Notes: generated by a model not told the origin, from the letters alone. 64,000 bases of DNA from Adiantum capillus-veneris (GCA_014529385.2 CM043966.1:97947587-98011586), one strand, 5' to 3'. Counted from the first letter of the stretch, positions 1 through 10,163 are shown. Numbers and translations are program-made.

Positions 1-86
1 GCCATGAAAAAGAACTACAGCAGCAAAGCTTCTACCAAATTTAGCGCCATTGCAGAAATCTCTGCTCATCCTTTCTTCCGCAGCTT

Positions 87-134
87 AGAGCTGAGTCGCA
101 CTCCCCCCACTCGCACGAGGTGCGACTCAGCTCT
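87..134. repeat. Perfect 15-bp inverted repeat (hairpin)
   Basis: A 15-base arm at 87-101 (starting AGAGCTGAGTCGCAC) is repeated as its exact reverse complement at 120-134, with an 18-base loop. A shorter nested hairpin, TCGCAC-GAG-GTGCGA, lies at 111-125. It sits about 215 bases upstream of the first ATG of the DUF247 gene, so it could lie in the promoter or 5' leader. No function is shown. Confidence 0.8.
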
Positions 135-350
135 TACCATTTCAACTGCTGATCTCATCGGCAGCATCACTCACAAAATTGTGATTAGCAGGGACTCCGC
201 CCAGGCTCATCAGCTTGGCGTTCTACATGCCCAAAGGGATGTTTTCTCGAGAAATTGTTATCGCCAAGAGGGATTCTCAACAGGGGCTTCCATTTTCTGC
301 AAGCAGCCTTTGGATCTATTGGATTGGATCCCTCACAGACGTGGCTGTTG

Positions 351-1853
351 ATGAGCATGACACCAGAGGAGCAGCAGCGCCTCTTTTTCAACCGCATTTT
401 GAGCGATCCTGCGGATTCGAGGCCAAGATGGGCATACCCATATGTTCGCCCTTCTACGCATGCAGCACATGCATCACGCAACCGCAGCACATCAATAGAT
501 CATCTCATCAACCTCCCTGTAGAACAACAGCAGCAATCCCACATGAATGAAAGCCAATGGATGAGGCTCATGGCACAGGAGATAGATCAGGCATGGAGGC
601 CTATCTTTGTAAAGAGACAGACTATTTTCTCTGTCCCTCGCGCACTATTCGAAGTGAGGCCACGATCGTACTGCCCACGGGTCGTCACCATTGGCCCTCT
701 GTGTCGGAAGCTTGAGCCTACGCCCATGGATAGCTGCAAAGCTCTTTGTATCAAAGAGTTCATGAGCCGGCGGAATATGCGCCTCGATGAGCTCATGGAT
801 CATACGATCACCGACCCTGAAAATCTAAGAAATGTGTATTTTGGCCTTCCCAAGTACAACACTGAGACGCTCAAGCTTCTGCTGACGCTCGACGCTGTCT
901 TCATTCACGAGTTCTTGTTTTTTATGAGCAGAGATTTCAGCCCAGAAGAGGAGGTATGTGGGTACTTGTATTCTTTCATCAACAATCAGATAACCAACTC
1001 GCAAGTAAACAGAGACCTGTTTTTGATAGGAAACCAGCTACCAATGTCATTCTTGAAGAGACTCTCTGAGCTTCCTAATGAGGAATTTCCACCCGATGAG
1101 CTCAAATTGTGTCTTGAGTTTCTGATATGGCGAAGCAACCCATTTTGCTTGAGCCATTTGAGCAGTGAAAGCTATCACAATGACCTCAAAGATTTGATTA
1201 GAGGAGTCTCTGTGCTTGATTGCGAACATTTGCTTGATTGTCTATATAGGGCATGTGTGCAAATGCCGGATGGGGAGAACCCCCAAGAGTTCAACCGCCC
1301 TTCTTGTCGCCTTCCTACAGCGTCGGCGTTGAGCAAAGTGGGTATCAAGTTCAGGTCCTGCAAAGGAAACACGTCCGTTGTGAAGTATAGGAAGAAGAGT
1401 CTCCGACTTGAGCTTCCGAAATTGGTAGTGTTTGATGAGACAGAGGACATTCTGAGAAATCTGATCGCATATGAGCTTACGTCGAAGGAAGGGGGTGAGC
1501 TATGTGGGTATGCCATTATAATGGATTCTTTGATTGATACGATAGAAGATTTGTCAATATTGTATAGGGCCGGTGTGCTGCAAAATCACCTTGGAAGTGA
1601 TGAGAGGTTACTCCGCATGTGGAACGAGATGTGCATTAACATCTCAGAGAACTCTTGTGAGAGATGGGAAGTCATGACTGAAGCAATCATGATGCATTAT
1701 AATAGTCACTGGCGAGTGATGTATGTCGAATTCTATTCCAAGTTTTTTTCTCGGCCTTGGCTGTGGCTCTCCACAATTGCGGCAATATTGCTCCTTGCAA
1801 TGTCAGCCCTCCAAACTGTTTATTCTGTTGCAGCATATTATCAAGGTGGATAG
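351..1853 (+). CDS. DUF247 (UPF0481) family membrane protein
   Basis: This is a single-exon gene of 500 aa. I chose ATG 351 because it is the first in-frame ATG; the open frame extends upstream to 255 but without an ATG. An alternative start is the Met at about residue 65. The DUF247 domain spans roughly residues 92-470. It opens with IFSVPRALFEV and PRVVTIGPLC, and continues with LLLTLDAVFIHEFLFF (about 177-191), NQLPMSFLKRL (about 228) and the family-typical VFDETEDILRNLIAYEL. A hydrophobic C-terminal helix (about residues 470-493, WLWLSTIAAILLLAMSALQ) fits the usual C-terminal anchor. The family is plant-specific and mostly uncharacterised; some grass members act as self-incompatibility determinants, but nothing here shows that role. 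The frame has no interruptions, unlike every other long coding stretch in the window. It is probably a functional host gene, although expression is not shown. Confidence 0.9.
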   Translation: MSMTPEEQQRLFFNRILSDPADSRPRWAYPYVRPSTHAAHASRNRSTSIDHLINLPVEQQQQSHMNESQWMRLMAQEIDQAWRPIFVKRQTIFSVPRALFEVRPRSYCPRVVTIGPLCRKLEPTPMDSCKALCIKEFMSRRNMRLDELMDHTITDPENLRNVYFGLPKYNTETLKLLLTLDAVFIHEFLFFMSRDFSPEEEVCGYLYSFINNQITNSQVNRDLFLIGNQLPMSFLKRLSELPNEEFPPDELKLCLEFLIWRSNPFCLSHLSSESYHNDLKDLIRGVSVLDCEHLLDCLYRACVQMPDGENPQEFNRPSCRLPTASALSKVGIKFRSCKGNTSVVKYRKKSLRLELPKLVVFDETEDILRNLIAYELTSKEGGELCGYAIIMDSLIDTIEDLSILYRAGVLQNHLGSDERLLRMWNEMCINISENSCERWEVMTEAIMMHYNSHWRVMYVEFYSKFFSRPWLWLSTIAAILLLAMSALQTVYSVAAYYQGG

Positions 1854-2349
1854 ATCAGGTGTTTCCTGAAGTTTTATCATGTGTATTTGCCAATTTTCTT
1901 TATTTCAGAAGTGCTTATTAATTTTTTGGCCTTATTAAAGCATGGAATTTTGAGAGCAACCATGGACTGTTGGATGAAGCTTGTTGATTAGTGCCACATG
2001 GTAAGTTAATGACGGCAAACCGTTTTTCTTCCTATGTTTATAAGCATCACAAAACATTTCAATGCTGATGCATTTCGCCCTCAGAAACATTTTAGTCTAA
2101 TGCACTATGAAACGTGGGGCCAAAACATGCATATATGGATTTTAAAAGGCCATGAAATCTATATGGTACGCTGTTGCTATTGAAACGGTATGTGTTTCAG
2201 GTGATTGGCGAAACAATTCAAGGCTTGAAACGTTTTACCTATGTGGACACTAGTACTTTGCATTGCACCAAACCCAGGACACTAGTACTTTGCATTGTTG
2301 ATATCCTTGATGTGCAAAGGCTTTCCAACAAAGCCACTACATCTTGCTT
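1854..2349. other. 3' flank of DUF247 with short tandem duplication
   Basis: AT-rich DNA after the DUF247 stop codon, probably including its 3' UTR. A 21-base sequence (GGACACTAGTACTTTGCATTG less its last base is the core) occurs at 2245-2265 and again at 2277-2297, separated by 11 bases. No gene is seen. Confidence 0.6.
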
Positions 2350-2590
2350 GGCGTAGCTATTGTCGACATGCATGCCAATGTGGTGTACTTCCGAAAGCTC
2401 AAAAGAGTCCTGACCTGCTTCTTGTGGCGATGAGATCTCTTGGATTGCATTGGTTGAAGGATACACCAAACAGGTCTAGGTTGTTTACGATAATTGCAAA
2501 CCAATGGCTTCTCTCAAGATGTGGTCTCTTGGAATGCACTCAGAGGGTTGGCCAAGGAAGCTTTGATGGAGCTAACAATCTGATTGTAAG
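2350..2590 (+). pseudogene. Pentatricopeptide repeat (PLS-type PPR) relic
   Basis: Pieces of typical PPR repeats can be read in shifting frames: VDMHA followed after a frameshift by CGVLPKAQK, then DEISWIALVEGYTKQ, then DVVSWNAL followed by AKEALMELT. These match the plant organellar RNA-editing and processing PPR pattern (VDMYAKCG, SWNALI.GY). There is no long open frame and no start codon, so this is a decayed fragment. Functional relatives bind organellar RNA; nothing here can. The assignment rests on motif recognition only, but three separate motifs occur in the right order. Confidence 0.65.
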
Positions 2591-3230
2591 TTTGTTTGCA
2601 ACCAGACGCACATGGTCTTCCAGCCATGTGATGAAGTGCGGTACATCAAAAATGTCTTGGAACTCACTGCAAGTTATGTAAGAGCATAGAAAAGGAGAAC
2701 AGTAAATAAAGTCTTATCATATGACAACTGAAATGCAGTCATACCTTTGAGTCTGCCCAGAACTAAATATGATCTAAATATGGTAACACTTGAAGTATGA
2801 TCTAAATATGGTATTACAAAGTGCTGCATTCATAATCCTTGCAATAGCATACATATCTAAAACTTGCACATAGACAGATGACGTGAAATATACCCAATTG
2901 AACAACACCTCCGTTTAAAACAAACTCTAAATTGCATTGAGTGCGTTTGCACACAAGCAGTGGCAACGTTTTGATGATGCAAGCGATTTTTGGTCAGATT
3001 TGGGCGGAGCAAGGCTTCGTTTAGTGGGAAGACAAAAAGAAACTTTTCAACATTTAGTCTATTCAAGGGCAAGGAGACAATGCAGCTCATATATGCTTTA
3101 GCCCCGCCCTTCAACTCGTGCAAATCCGCACAGAGTCTTGCTCGTATTTGGTTCAACCCCCCATTTGCATTGATTAAAACATAGCCATTTATCCCTTTGC
3201 CTGGCACTGCAGACCACTTTAGAGCATGGA
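2570..3230 (-). pseudogene. Plant O-fucosyltransferase-family relic
   Basis: On the minus strand a stretch ending near 3120 reads NGYVLINANGGLNQIRA, close to the NGY.V.ANGGLNQ.R core of plant O-fucosyltransferase-like (GT106/DUF246) proteins. About 450 bases further on, after a plausible splice acceptor (TTGCAG ending at 2667), it reads EFQDIFDVPHFITWLEDHVR, matching the F.DIFD.DHFI.SL segment that follows in the same family. The spacing suggests two exons and an intron. Between them the frame is weak, and after the second exon it runs to a stop without the later catalytic blocks. These proteins are Golgi glycosyltransferases in intact form. It is either a truncated pseudogene or a fragment carried here. 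Confidence 0.55.
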
Positions 3231-3556
3231 TGTAAAAAAGTTAGCTTCTGATGTTCAATCCATTTATCTGCAATACACCGGACAAAGAAGATGGTTTTTT
3301 GAGGGAGATCATATTCTGTCTGGCCAGAGGGGCTTTCAAGGTGTCATCCGGTTAAATTTAGAGCGCTAGTGTGTACGTGAATGCCCTTGATGTTAAAGAT
3401 CTTAAATTTTGCAAGGGCATTCGCTGTGTTTGCATGCCATAGAATGGACCCAATATGAATGCATAATATGGAAGTTCATGCATGGCGTTGAAGCTTTACT
3501 TATAGTTGAGAGAGCTGGGCGCCAGCAGAAGCCTCAGCATGGAGATGAGGCTAGTC

Positions 3557-3559
<3 letters not shown>
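3231..3559. other. Gene-free stretch
   Basis: No coding pattern, repeat or RNA signal was recognised between the O-fucosyltransferase-like relic and the GA microsatellite. Confidence 0.5.

Positions 3560-3600
<41 letters not shown>
3560..3600. repeat. (AG)n microsatellite
   Basis: An uninterrupted AG dinucleotide run of about 20 units. A second short GA run lies at 3755-3769, just before the fold-back element. Confidence 0.95.
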
Positions 3601-3601
<1 letters not shown>

Positions 3602-3765
3602 GTTTCAATAGCTGCTGCTTCTCGTTTTCCCTCAAGAATGGATCAGCCACTGAGAACGCACGTTAAAGGCTCCAGCAGCTGGAGGCAAGGCTTCAAGATC
3701 GGTAGCGCCTATGATGGGTGAACCTAATAAATTTGATCGGGGTATGAGACAGGGGAGAGAGAGAG

Positions 3766-4278
3766 AGAGCCGATCCTTGGGACTAAGTGACACCCATATT
3801 AAATGTGGGGTGGAGTAATGGGATCGACGGTCGGGGCTACGAGGCGGGATTTCGCGACGCACTAAACCTGATCAGTAGGAAAAACGAGGGGCGGGATCTC
3901 GAGGCGCACTAAACTTGGTCAGTAGAAAAAACGAAGCGCGTCGTCAAAAAGGCGAGGCGCATTAAACATGGCCAACAGAAAAAATGAGGCACGACGGTGT
4001 GATTTGAACCCAAGAGCTGGTCGTTCGAATTTAAGGTCACGTAGGCTAACCACCTCACCCGCGCACGCATTGTGTATTCAATACCCTTTTTACAACATTA
4101 TATTATAAAATAAAATGCATTTCCCAGGTTGTCCAGGTTTAGTGCGTTTCAGGTTTAATTTTTGATTTGATTTTTGGGGTTGCGATCTTCTCGGCTTTCG
4201 CACGTGAGCTTCTCCGCTTTTGATCCCATTGCTTCCCCCTCTTAAATATGGGTGTTACTTAGTCCTGAGGAGAGCCGA
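3766..4278. mobile_element. Fold-back / MITE-like element with tRNA-like core
   Basis: About 60 bases at 3766-3825 are repeated as an imperfect reverse complement at 4222-4278. Both arms share GACTAAGT, ACACCCATATT and GGGATC in the same order. The interior holds, on the minus strand, a tRNA-like A/B-box module followed by about three diverged copies of a roughly 55-base GC-rich unit containing GTTTAGTGCG and CGCCTCG. There is no coding capacity. It looks like a non-autonomous element, either a fold-back DNA transposon or a SINE inside inverted arms. Neither a target duplication nor other copies could be established here. Confidence 0.5.
3997..4060 (-). repeat. tRNA-derived (SINE-like) module with A and B boxes
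   Basis: Read on the minus strand, GGGTGAGGTGGTTAGCC (4060-4044) fits a Pol III A box and GGGTTCAAATCACAC (4011-3997) a B box, about 33 bases apart as in tRNA genes. The acceptor stem does not pair and no anticodon arm was found, so it is not a tRNA gene. It reads as the head of a SINE. Confidence 0.5.
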
Positions 4279-5276
4279 GCAAACCGTCCCCAATCTTTGC
4301 TGACCGTAAGGCCGGTTCAGACTACACATCCCATGCCAACTTTTTCTTAGATGGACCAATGAGATTTTTCTCGCTTTTTTCCAAGGATGAAAACTGAGGA
4401 CAAGGTCCTCTAGGGGCTATGAGGCCACATAGAATATTGGCAAGGGCCATATTTAGAAGGTTTATAATAGGGATAGATTGGGTTGAGACTCACATGTCAT
4501 TACACCAGGTGGCACAACCAGGTGGCACAACCACCCTTTTGTCATGTATGACTAATGGGTAAGTAGCAAGCGACCCATCATGATGCCTTGCATTTGAATA
4601 CATTTGATATATTACATAGGATTCTGGATATTGAGATAGATCTTTGTATATTCCTCCTTATCACATATTACCATCTATGGACATCCATCCCTTTGTTTCG
4701 GATGCTTCCATAGAAATCCATTCTTCAAAAAGTACCCATATGCCTTTTTTTCTTATCCTCTTGAATTTGTGTTCATACCAGTTGTCTTGTCCTTCTAAAG
4801 AACTCAAGTAGCGCCTAATAAGCAACCATTAACCTTATCCTCTAAGTTCCCAAGCACACTTGGTCACCCTTAGCATGAGAAATAGTGTAAAAATTATACT
4901 ACATCATCTCCCTCAATAACCATACCTTCCCCCCCCCCCCCTCTTTCTTTTCATCTTCATATCTTGCCTTGGAGAGCTATTTTATTTTTCCTTTTGTTCA
5001 ATATGCTTGAACTAAGGATTCAAGGACTTAATGTACGAAATTAATCACAACATTGCAAGATCAAGAGTTGAAAGACTTATGATCATTCCAAGAAGAGGTA
5101 AAAAATCCATTTCCATGACCACAATTGCTTAAATCAAGCACTCTGTGTCACACTTCAATGTTGTAACCATTACCAACAATTCCCTCTTTACACATGCTCG
5201 AGAGAATTTAAAACCTTAGCACCAGATCTCACCACATACCTCTTTCCTTCCCTCATCATCTTGCCCTATCGTCCAT
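4279..5276. other. Gene-free stretch
   Basis: No coding pattern was recognised. It contains a short duplicated ACCAGGTGGCACAA at about 4505-4530 and a run of C at about 4928-4941. Confidence 0.5.
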
Positions 5277-5476
5277 TGTGAGCTCACAGGAGCAACCCAA
5301 GAAGAGAGTGTAGAGATACAGAATAAGAGAAGAGAGAAGAGAGATCCACATAGATTAACTCTTTATTCCAATAATTACTAGGATTTGAGAATACTTATTA
5401 CATAGACTACAAAAAATGCACAGTGTCCGGTCGCCTGTTTACTTGGGGCTGACGTATTGGCTTTAGCACCCCAACA
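5277..5476 (-). repeat. COP4 copia 3' LTR (probable)
   Basis: Read on the minus strand, a purine tract (AAGTGGAAGG) is followed by TGTTGGGGTGCTAAAG starting at 5476, the usual arrangement of polypurine tract and LTR start. A plausible TG...CA end is at 5277. The matching 5' LTR was not found, so the left boundary is uncertain. Confidence 0.45.
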
Positions 5477-5522
5477 ACCTTCCACTTAAAGGTCAATGTG
5501 CCTTTAAGAAATGGGGTGACAA

Positions 5523-5560
5523 TACACACACACACACGCGCGCGCGCGCGCATGCACACA
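5523..5560. repeat. Alternating purine-pyrimidine tract (AC)n(GC)n
   Basis: Thirty-eight bases of perfect purine-pyrimidine alternation, including about seven consecutive CG steps, just downstream of the COP4 pol relic on that element's strand. Such tracts favour Z-DNA. Confidence 0.9.
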
Positions 5561-5599
5561 GATATAGAGTAGAAGCTCCATCTACTCAATGCCCATCAT

Positions 5600-6960
5600 A
5601 GTTTTTCAATGTCCAAACCACTCTGAGCATGAAGTCCTTTGGATTCTCACTAGTGTGGACATTGGCATAATGCATTTGCTTATCCACCAACACCTCATGC
5701 GTGAAGTGATACTTTGCATCCACATATTTTGTCTTCTCATGAAACACCAGGTTCTTTGCCAATTGTAGAGCACTCTATCACAATGTAGCATGGGCATTTC
5801 AACATTGATCCCCAAGCCCTCCACTAAACGATAAAGCCATATAGCTTCCTTGCCTCTGATGTTGCAACATACTCAACCCTATAATAGACAAGGTAACACA
5901 ATCCCAAAAGCAAGATCGCCATGGGACTGCACCTCTATTGCATGTGAAACATAACATAAAGTGTGTATCTTCTCTTGTCCATATCTCCTACATAATCAAC
6001 ATATGTGTAACCCATTACACATGCTTCTTAGATTCCAAAACAAATGCGCATTTGCACCATTCAAGTATCAAGTAATCCCTTTGACTGCTTTACAATGTTC
6101 TTCCCTAGGTTTAACATATATCTGCTAACCATTCCCATTGCAAAAGAAATGTTTGGATGCATGGTAATCATAGTATACATCAAACTCTAAATTGTAGATG
6201 AATAAGGCACTTTAGCCATTTTAGCCTTCTTTTCATCAAACTTTGGAAAATCCCTTTTATACAATTTCACATATTGAGACAATTGAGTGCTCAATGTCGT
6301 CCCCCTCTCTTGATTGAAACGCTTGAGCACCTTGTCAATGTACTTTGATGGAGACAAATAAAGAAACTTCTTAGATCTGTCTCACCAAATTTGCATGCCA
6401 AGTATGTGGCTTGCATCACCCATATCCTTCATCTCAAAGTTTTCATGTAACTTTGACTTCAAGACTAAACTATCTTCACTGCTTTTCGTGGCACTCAACA
6501 TGTCATCCACATAAAGCATCAAAATTAGCAAGCTACCATCTTTAGCTTGCTTACTATAGTGACAATGATCCACGTTGCCCCCTTTTGTAACCCTGACTGA
6601 CCATAAATGAGGGAAATTAATGATACCACTCCCTTGATGATTGTTGCAAACCATATAGGCTTTTGTCCAACTGACACACCAAGTTCTTCTTGCCCTTCTC
6701 AACAAATCCTTCTAGCTACTACATATAAACTTCTTCATGAAGATCACCCTGCAAGAATGTTGTCTTGACATCCATCTATTTAAGTTCCATGTCCTCTATG
6801 GCTAAAAATGCTAGCACCCACCATACATAGAGTAGTCAACTTGACAACTAGAGCAAAGATCTCATCAAAGTCAATACCTTGCTTTTGCTTAGACCCTTTA
6901 CCAACAAGTCATGCTTGCACTTTGGTTTTTTATCATGAGGTGTGATATTCATTTTGTAAC
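5600..6960 (-). pseudogene. COP4 Ty1-copia pol relic (RT to RNase H)
   Basis: Minus-strand remains of a copia polyprotein. The reverse transcriptase core is clear at 6382-6705: LLILMLYVDDMLSATKS contains the YVDD catalytic motif, and MKDMGDASHILGMQIW follows. Near 5620-5820 the RNase H end can be read across frames as KNLVFHEKTKYVDAKYHF, VHTSENPKDFM and a terminal stop. Multiple frameshifts and stops separate these blocks. Gag, protease and integrase were not found, so this is an old 3' fragment ending at the LTR above. Confidence 0.8.
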
Positions 6961-6994
6961 TTGTATATCGCATGTGATCTTCTTCTTAGGATGT

Positions 6995-7160
6995 TGGAGA
7001 TCCTTAGACTCTTATCTAGACCATTTATCAAGAAGGTTCACAAGAATTTCCTTTGGTCAAGGGAACACTTCACCTCTAAATCAGCTAAATTCAATTGACA
7101 TGTTTGTTGTCTCCCCAAGGACAAAGATGGACTTGGAATCGAGGACATGGCTAGTCTAGC
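6995..7160 (+). pseudogene. LINE (non-LTR) reverse transcriptase C-terminal scrap
   Basis: Across one stop codon the plus strand reads KKVHKNFLWSREHFTSKSAK, then CCLPKDKDGLGIEDMASLAH. This matches the FLW.G...K..W..VC.PK..GGLGI.D pattern found after the polymerase domain of plant L1-type LINEs. It abuts the copia relic and lacks the catalytic domain. It is a short fragment only. Confidence 0.5.
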
Positions 7161-7848
7161 TCATAATCATTATTGTCCGTTCAACCAACCTATCCTTACT
7201 CCTTTGATTAGGGGAACTTTGCTCAAACACGGGAAATTGAGGATTAGGTTCAATGGGTCAGGGGAAGAATCTAGGAAGGTCAAGCTTTCTTGGATACTTC
7301 GCAGAGGGTGTTGGACTATCCGTTTTGGGTTTGTTGATGATACTCTAGTTGTGATGTGGCTATTTATCGAGCCTGGTTAGTGAAATTTTTCATTGTAATT
7401 ATACTCAGATTATGGTAGTGGCTTGTATTTCGTCCCTACCATATCCCCCATGTTTTGTATCAATATCAATCCTTGAGCCCTTTCTTGGGCTCTTAAGGGA
7501 AAATTACCCCTAAAATTTGGGGGAGTTCCCAAAATACCCTCAAATTTCAAAAATTCCCAAAGTACTCATATTTTGCCAAAAATTTCCAAAATGCCCTTAA
7601 GTTGTTTCAAAAATCCCAAAATACCCAATGTGATTCTCATAAACATCTCCAAACACTTTCACTTTTGCAACTCTTCATAAGAAGGTTAGTTCTCCACCAA
7701 CCAATGATGCTTTTGGACGGCATTGTGGGCTCTCAAGGTGGAATGGCTTATTGTTACTTGGTAAGTCTCATGAGGTTTTTCACTTTCTGATCTTGGAATT
7801 AGCCACTTGGCCCAAACTTAGCCCTTGGATGATTGAAATCTGGGTCAT

Positions 7849-7961
7849 GGAAAAGCAGACAATGGAACTATAGTTAGTGTAAAATTCAATTTAATTATAA
7901 TAGTGAAATTTTGGTCGTAGAAAAGCAGACAATGTAACTATAAATAGTGTAGAATTCAATT
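7849..7961. repeat. Two-copy tandem repeat, 70-bp period
   Basis: The block around GAAAAGCAGACAATG and AGTGTA(A/G)AATTCAATTT occurs twice, about 70 bases apart, with a few substitutions. Confidence 0.75.
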
Positions 7962-8209
7962 TCTCCCTTAAGTGCAAGAGGATTTTCCAAAGCTACGAGG
8001 GCACGAGAAGGACATGGCCCTTAGACGCAGGGAAACAAAGCGATGGTGAAGGGATGATGCAGTAGGATGGAAGGGGTATCGAGCAAGTGTGTAGTAGAGG
8101 GCCTGGCCTAAATTTCGGACTCTCAGCCAACGTGGCAAAACTGGCAACCGGTGCACTCGGTAAAAGCCCCCCCCCAAACCCCAAATTATTTGAATTTGAA
8201 TAAGTACAA

Positions 8210-8330
8210 TATCGCGGGGCTGCTGATCAGCGCTGCGGCCTATACCCTGCTGGAATGAACTGAGCCTACGGGTGCGCCCACCCGGGTTCAAACCTTAGGC
8301 AGGGCAGACCAGCCTTTGCTCGTTCATAGA
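8210..8330 (+). repeat. Possible SINE with Pol III B box
   Basis: ACCCGGGTTCAAACCTT at about 8280-8296 contains a perfect B-box core (GGTTCAAACC), with a GC-rich 70-base stretch upstream where an A box would lie. The A box is not convincing and the stem structure of a tRNA is absent. A run of about nine C precedes it at 8166-8175. Confidence 0.35.
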
Positions 8331-8429
8331 GTGTGTTTAAACACTTTTGGTGAATGAACATCACCGCGAATGAACCAAGTTTTGACCGGCTCACCTACTA
8401 AACAGGTTGTCCCTGCGGCCACATGGAGG

Positions 8430-8456
8430 CTCTCAAGGATGCCACATCCTTGAGAG
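8430..8456. repeat. Perfect 11-bp hairpin
   Basis: CTCTCAAGGAT at 8430-8440 pairs exactly with ATCCTTGAGAG at 8446-8456 across a 5-base loop. It lies inside the candidate MULE-like segment. Confidence 0.8.
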
Positions 8457-8459
8457 TCT

Positions 8460-9765
8460 AATATTTAGAATGAGCCGTAGTAGAGAGGTGACCAGCTGGT
8501 CAGCCAGGGCAACTATGTGAGGAGCTGCAAGATGGTGGGGTCTCCATTGCTTGTACTCTTACAACACAGGGGGATGGTTGTACTCTCTCTATCAGGTACT
8601 CTGTTGCGACATGGTCGAGTCTTGTTGTAGCATAGGAACAGGGGAGCAACCATAATTGTGGCATCATGAGGGATGGGGGGGATAGAATATGCTTCATTAA
8701 TTAATAGAAAACAATATAGAATAACGGGAGTATGTTGCCGCGATCTTGCGAGCAGGTCATTTTACAGGGTATCTGCTCAGATACCGCACAAAAGCTAAAG
8801 CAAAAGGAGAGTTCCCCTGAGAAAATGGTGGGGACAGAGCCGCATGGTAGGAGCTGAGTGAGACGAGATGATTTTTTTTTGCAGGTGCGTAGGTGATGTT
8901 TTTTGTCCATTTCGGGCAGAAGGGCGACAGGCGCGGACGGGAGAGGTGGTTGCTCTCTACGGACCTGCAGCACACCTGTGTTGGACAGGGTCTCGTCTCT
9001 CTATCTCTCTCTGTCTCTCTCAAGCTGCGACGGAGCTGGGGTGGCCAAGGTGTAGTGTCTCAGTGAATATAGGCAAGCGTGTGTAGGTAGAGCTGAGGAC
9101 AGGCACACGATTGCTCACAGCAGAGGAAGAAGAAGAGGAGCATGCTGCTTGCTGTAGTAATACAACGATTGTTGCTTGGTGGTCGTGCGCAGACCAACGG
9201 GGAGTAGTAACAGACCGATTGTTGGTTGGTGGCGTTTTGCTGCCTCCAGTGAGTGCTGCTAGGGTGGCGCAGACAAGAGCGCGTCGATCGACAACGAGCC
9301 TAGCGCGTGGGACTTTTTCTTTTCGCGGTACTCTCGGCACGGAATCTGGGGCACTAATAAATTAATGTATGCGTGCGTAGACCCAGTATGCCAACCATCA
9401 TACGTAAAAAAATAATAATTGGGTTTGATTAATTGGAATCTTCAAAGATCCCTTAGGGAGTAAAGAGAAAAAGAATTGCAAAGCTATTAACAAGTGGGGA
9501 TGAGGGGACTTAAAGTAGTTGTCAGTCGAGGAGATGACAATTGGTAGCCAACGAACGAGGGGTTTGGAGCAAGGCAACAACGGATTGAGTCGAAGGCCAC
9601 ACGGCTGGATGATAGGGAGGAGAATCAAAGGTCTGCAAAAGGAGCTTGACCATGAGGCTAAGTTGAAGAAGAGGAACAACACATAAGTAGGTAGCCAAAA
9701 CGAGTTTTTTGCAAACCATTAATTAATTGGAAGAAAGGAAAAGGGAAGGCTGGGGGGAATTAAGG
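8460..9765. other. Interior of candidate MULE, no recognisable gene
   Basis: Several open frames of 65-106 codons overlap on both strands, but none resembles a known family and none is favoured by context. The region is relatively GC-rich. Confidence 0.4.
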
Positions 9766-9769
9766 CGAA

Positions 9770-9822
9770 TAGCCTAGTGGTTAAGCTTGTCTTTTTAGTG
9801 TCTACGTGCTGAGGTCAAATCC
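9770..9822 (+). repeat. tRNA-derived SINE-like head
   Basis: TAGCCTAGTGGTTAAG (9770-9785) is a good Pol III A box. GAGGTCAAATCC (9811-9822) is a B box lacking one T, about 26 bases further on. Acceptor stems do not pair, so it is not a tRNA gene. Confidence 0.5.
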
Positions 9823-10163
9823 TAGGGAATAAGGGTGCGTTTGAAGCTAATTCGAGATGCTGAAGCATCTTGGGAAGATACTATGTATTGGAAATTGCAA
9901 GTAGAGCAAGTAGTAGTGGTGATAGTAGACATAAGTAGTGGTGATAGTAGACATAATTGTAGAAGTGAACGCGATACTTAGTAGGCACAAATGCCTCTAT
10001 TTGTGAGTCATTGGTGAAAAATTATATAGATAACACACTTAAAGATAGATTTCTAATTTTGAAAACACTAAACTATGCAAAATTTAGAGCAATTCATCAT
10101 TTTTGAAATTTGAGGGTATTTGAAGGATTCCCCAAATTAGATGGATATTTTGGTAATTTCCCC

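Larger units (their letters stand above)
7497..10163. mobile_element. Candidate MULE-like element bounded by inverted repeats
   Basis: The left end (7497-7553, opening GGGAAAATTACCCC) is repeated as an imperfect reverse complement at the right end (10,101-10,163, closing GGTAATTTCCCC). Both share the internal run ATACCCTCAAATTTCAAAAAT. Such AT-rich termini with runs of G or C resemble Mutator-like element ends. The 2.5 kb interior has no transposase, so it would be non-autonomous. Its 8.2-9.4 kb part is more GC-rich than the surroundings, which could reflect captured DNA. I could not match a 9-bp target duplication, so the call stays tentative. Confidence 0.4.

Noticed and set aside
4-351. 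115-codon open frame at the left edge
   Set aside because: Overlaps the hairpin and ends inside the DUF247 start region; no motif, and DUF247 in another frame is clearly the real gene.
3997-4060. True tRNA gene
   Set aside because: A and B boxes are present but no acceptor or anticodon stem can be paired; treated as SINE-like.
9020-9365. Opposed open frames of 84 and 106 codons
   Set aside because: GC-rich low-complexity DNA (Glu, Ser and Thr runs) with no family resemblance; overlap on opposite strands.
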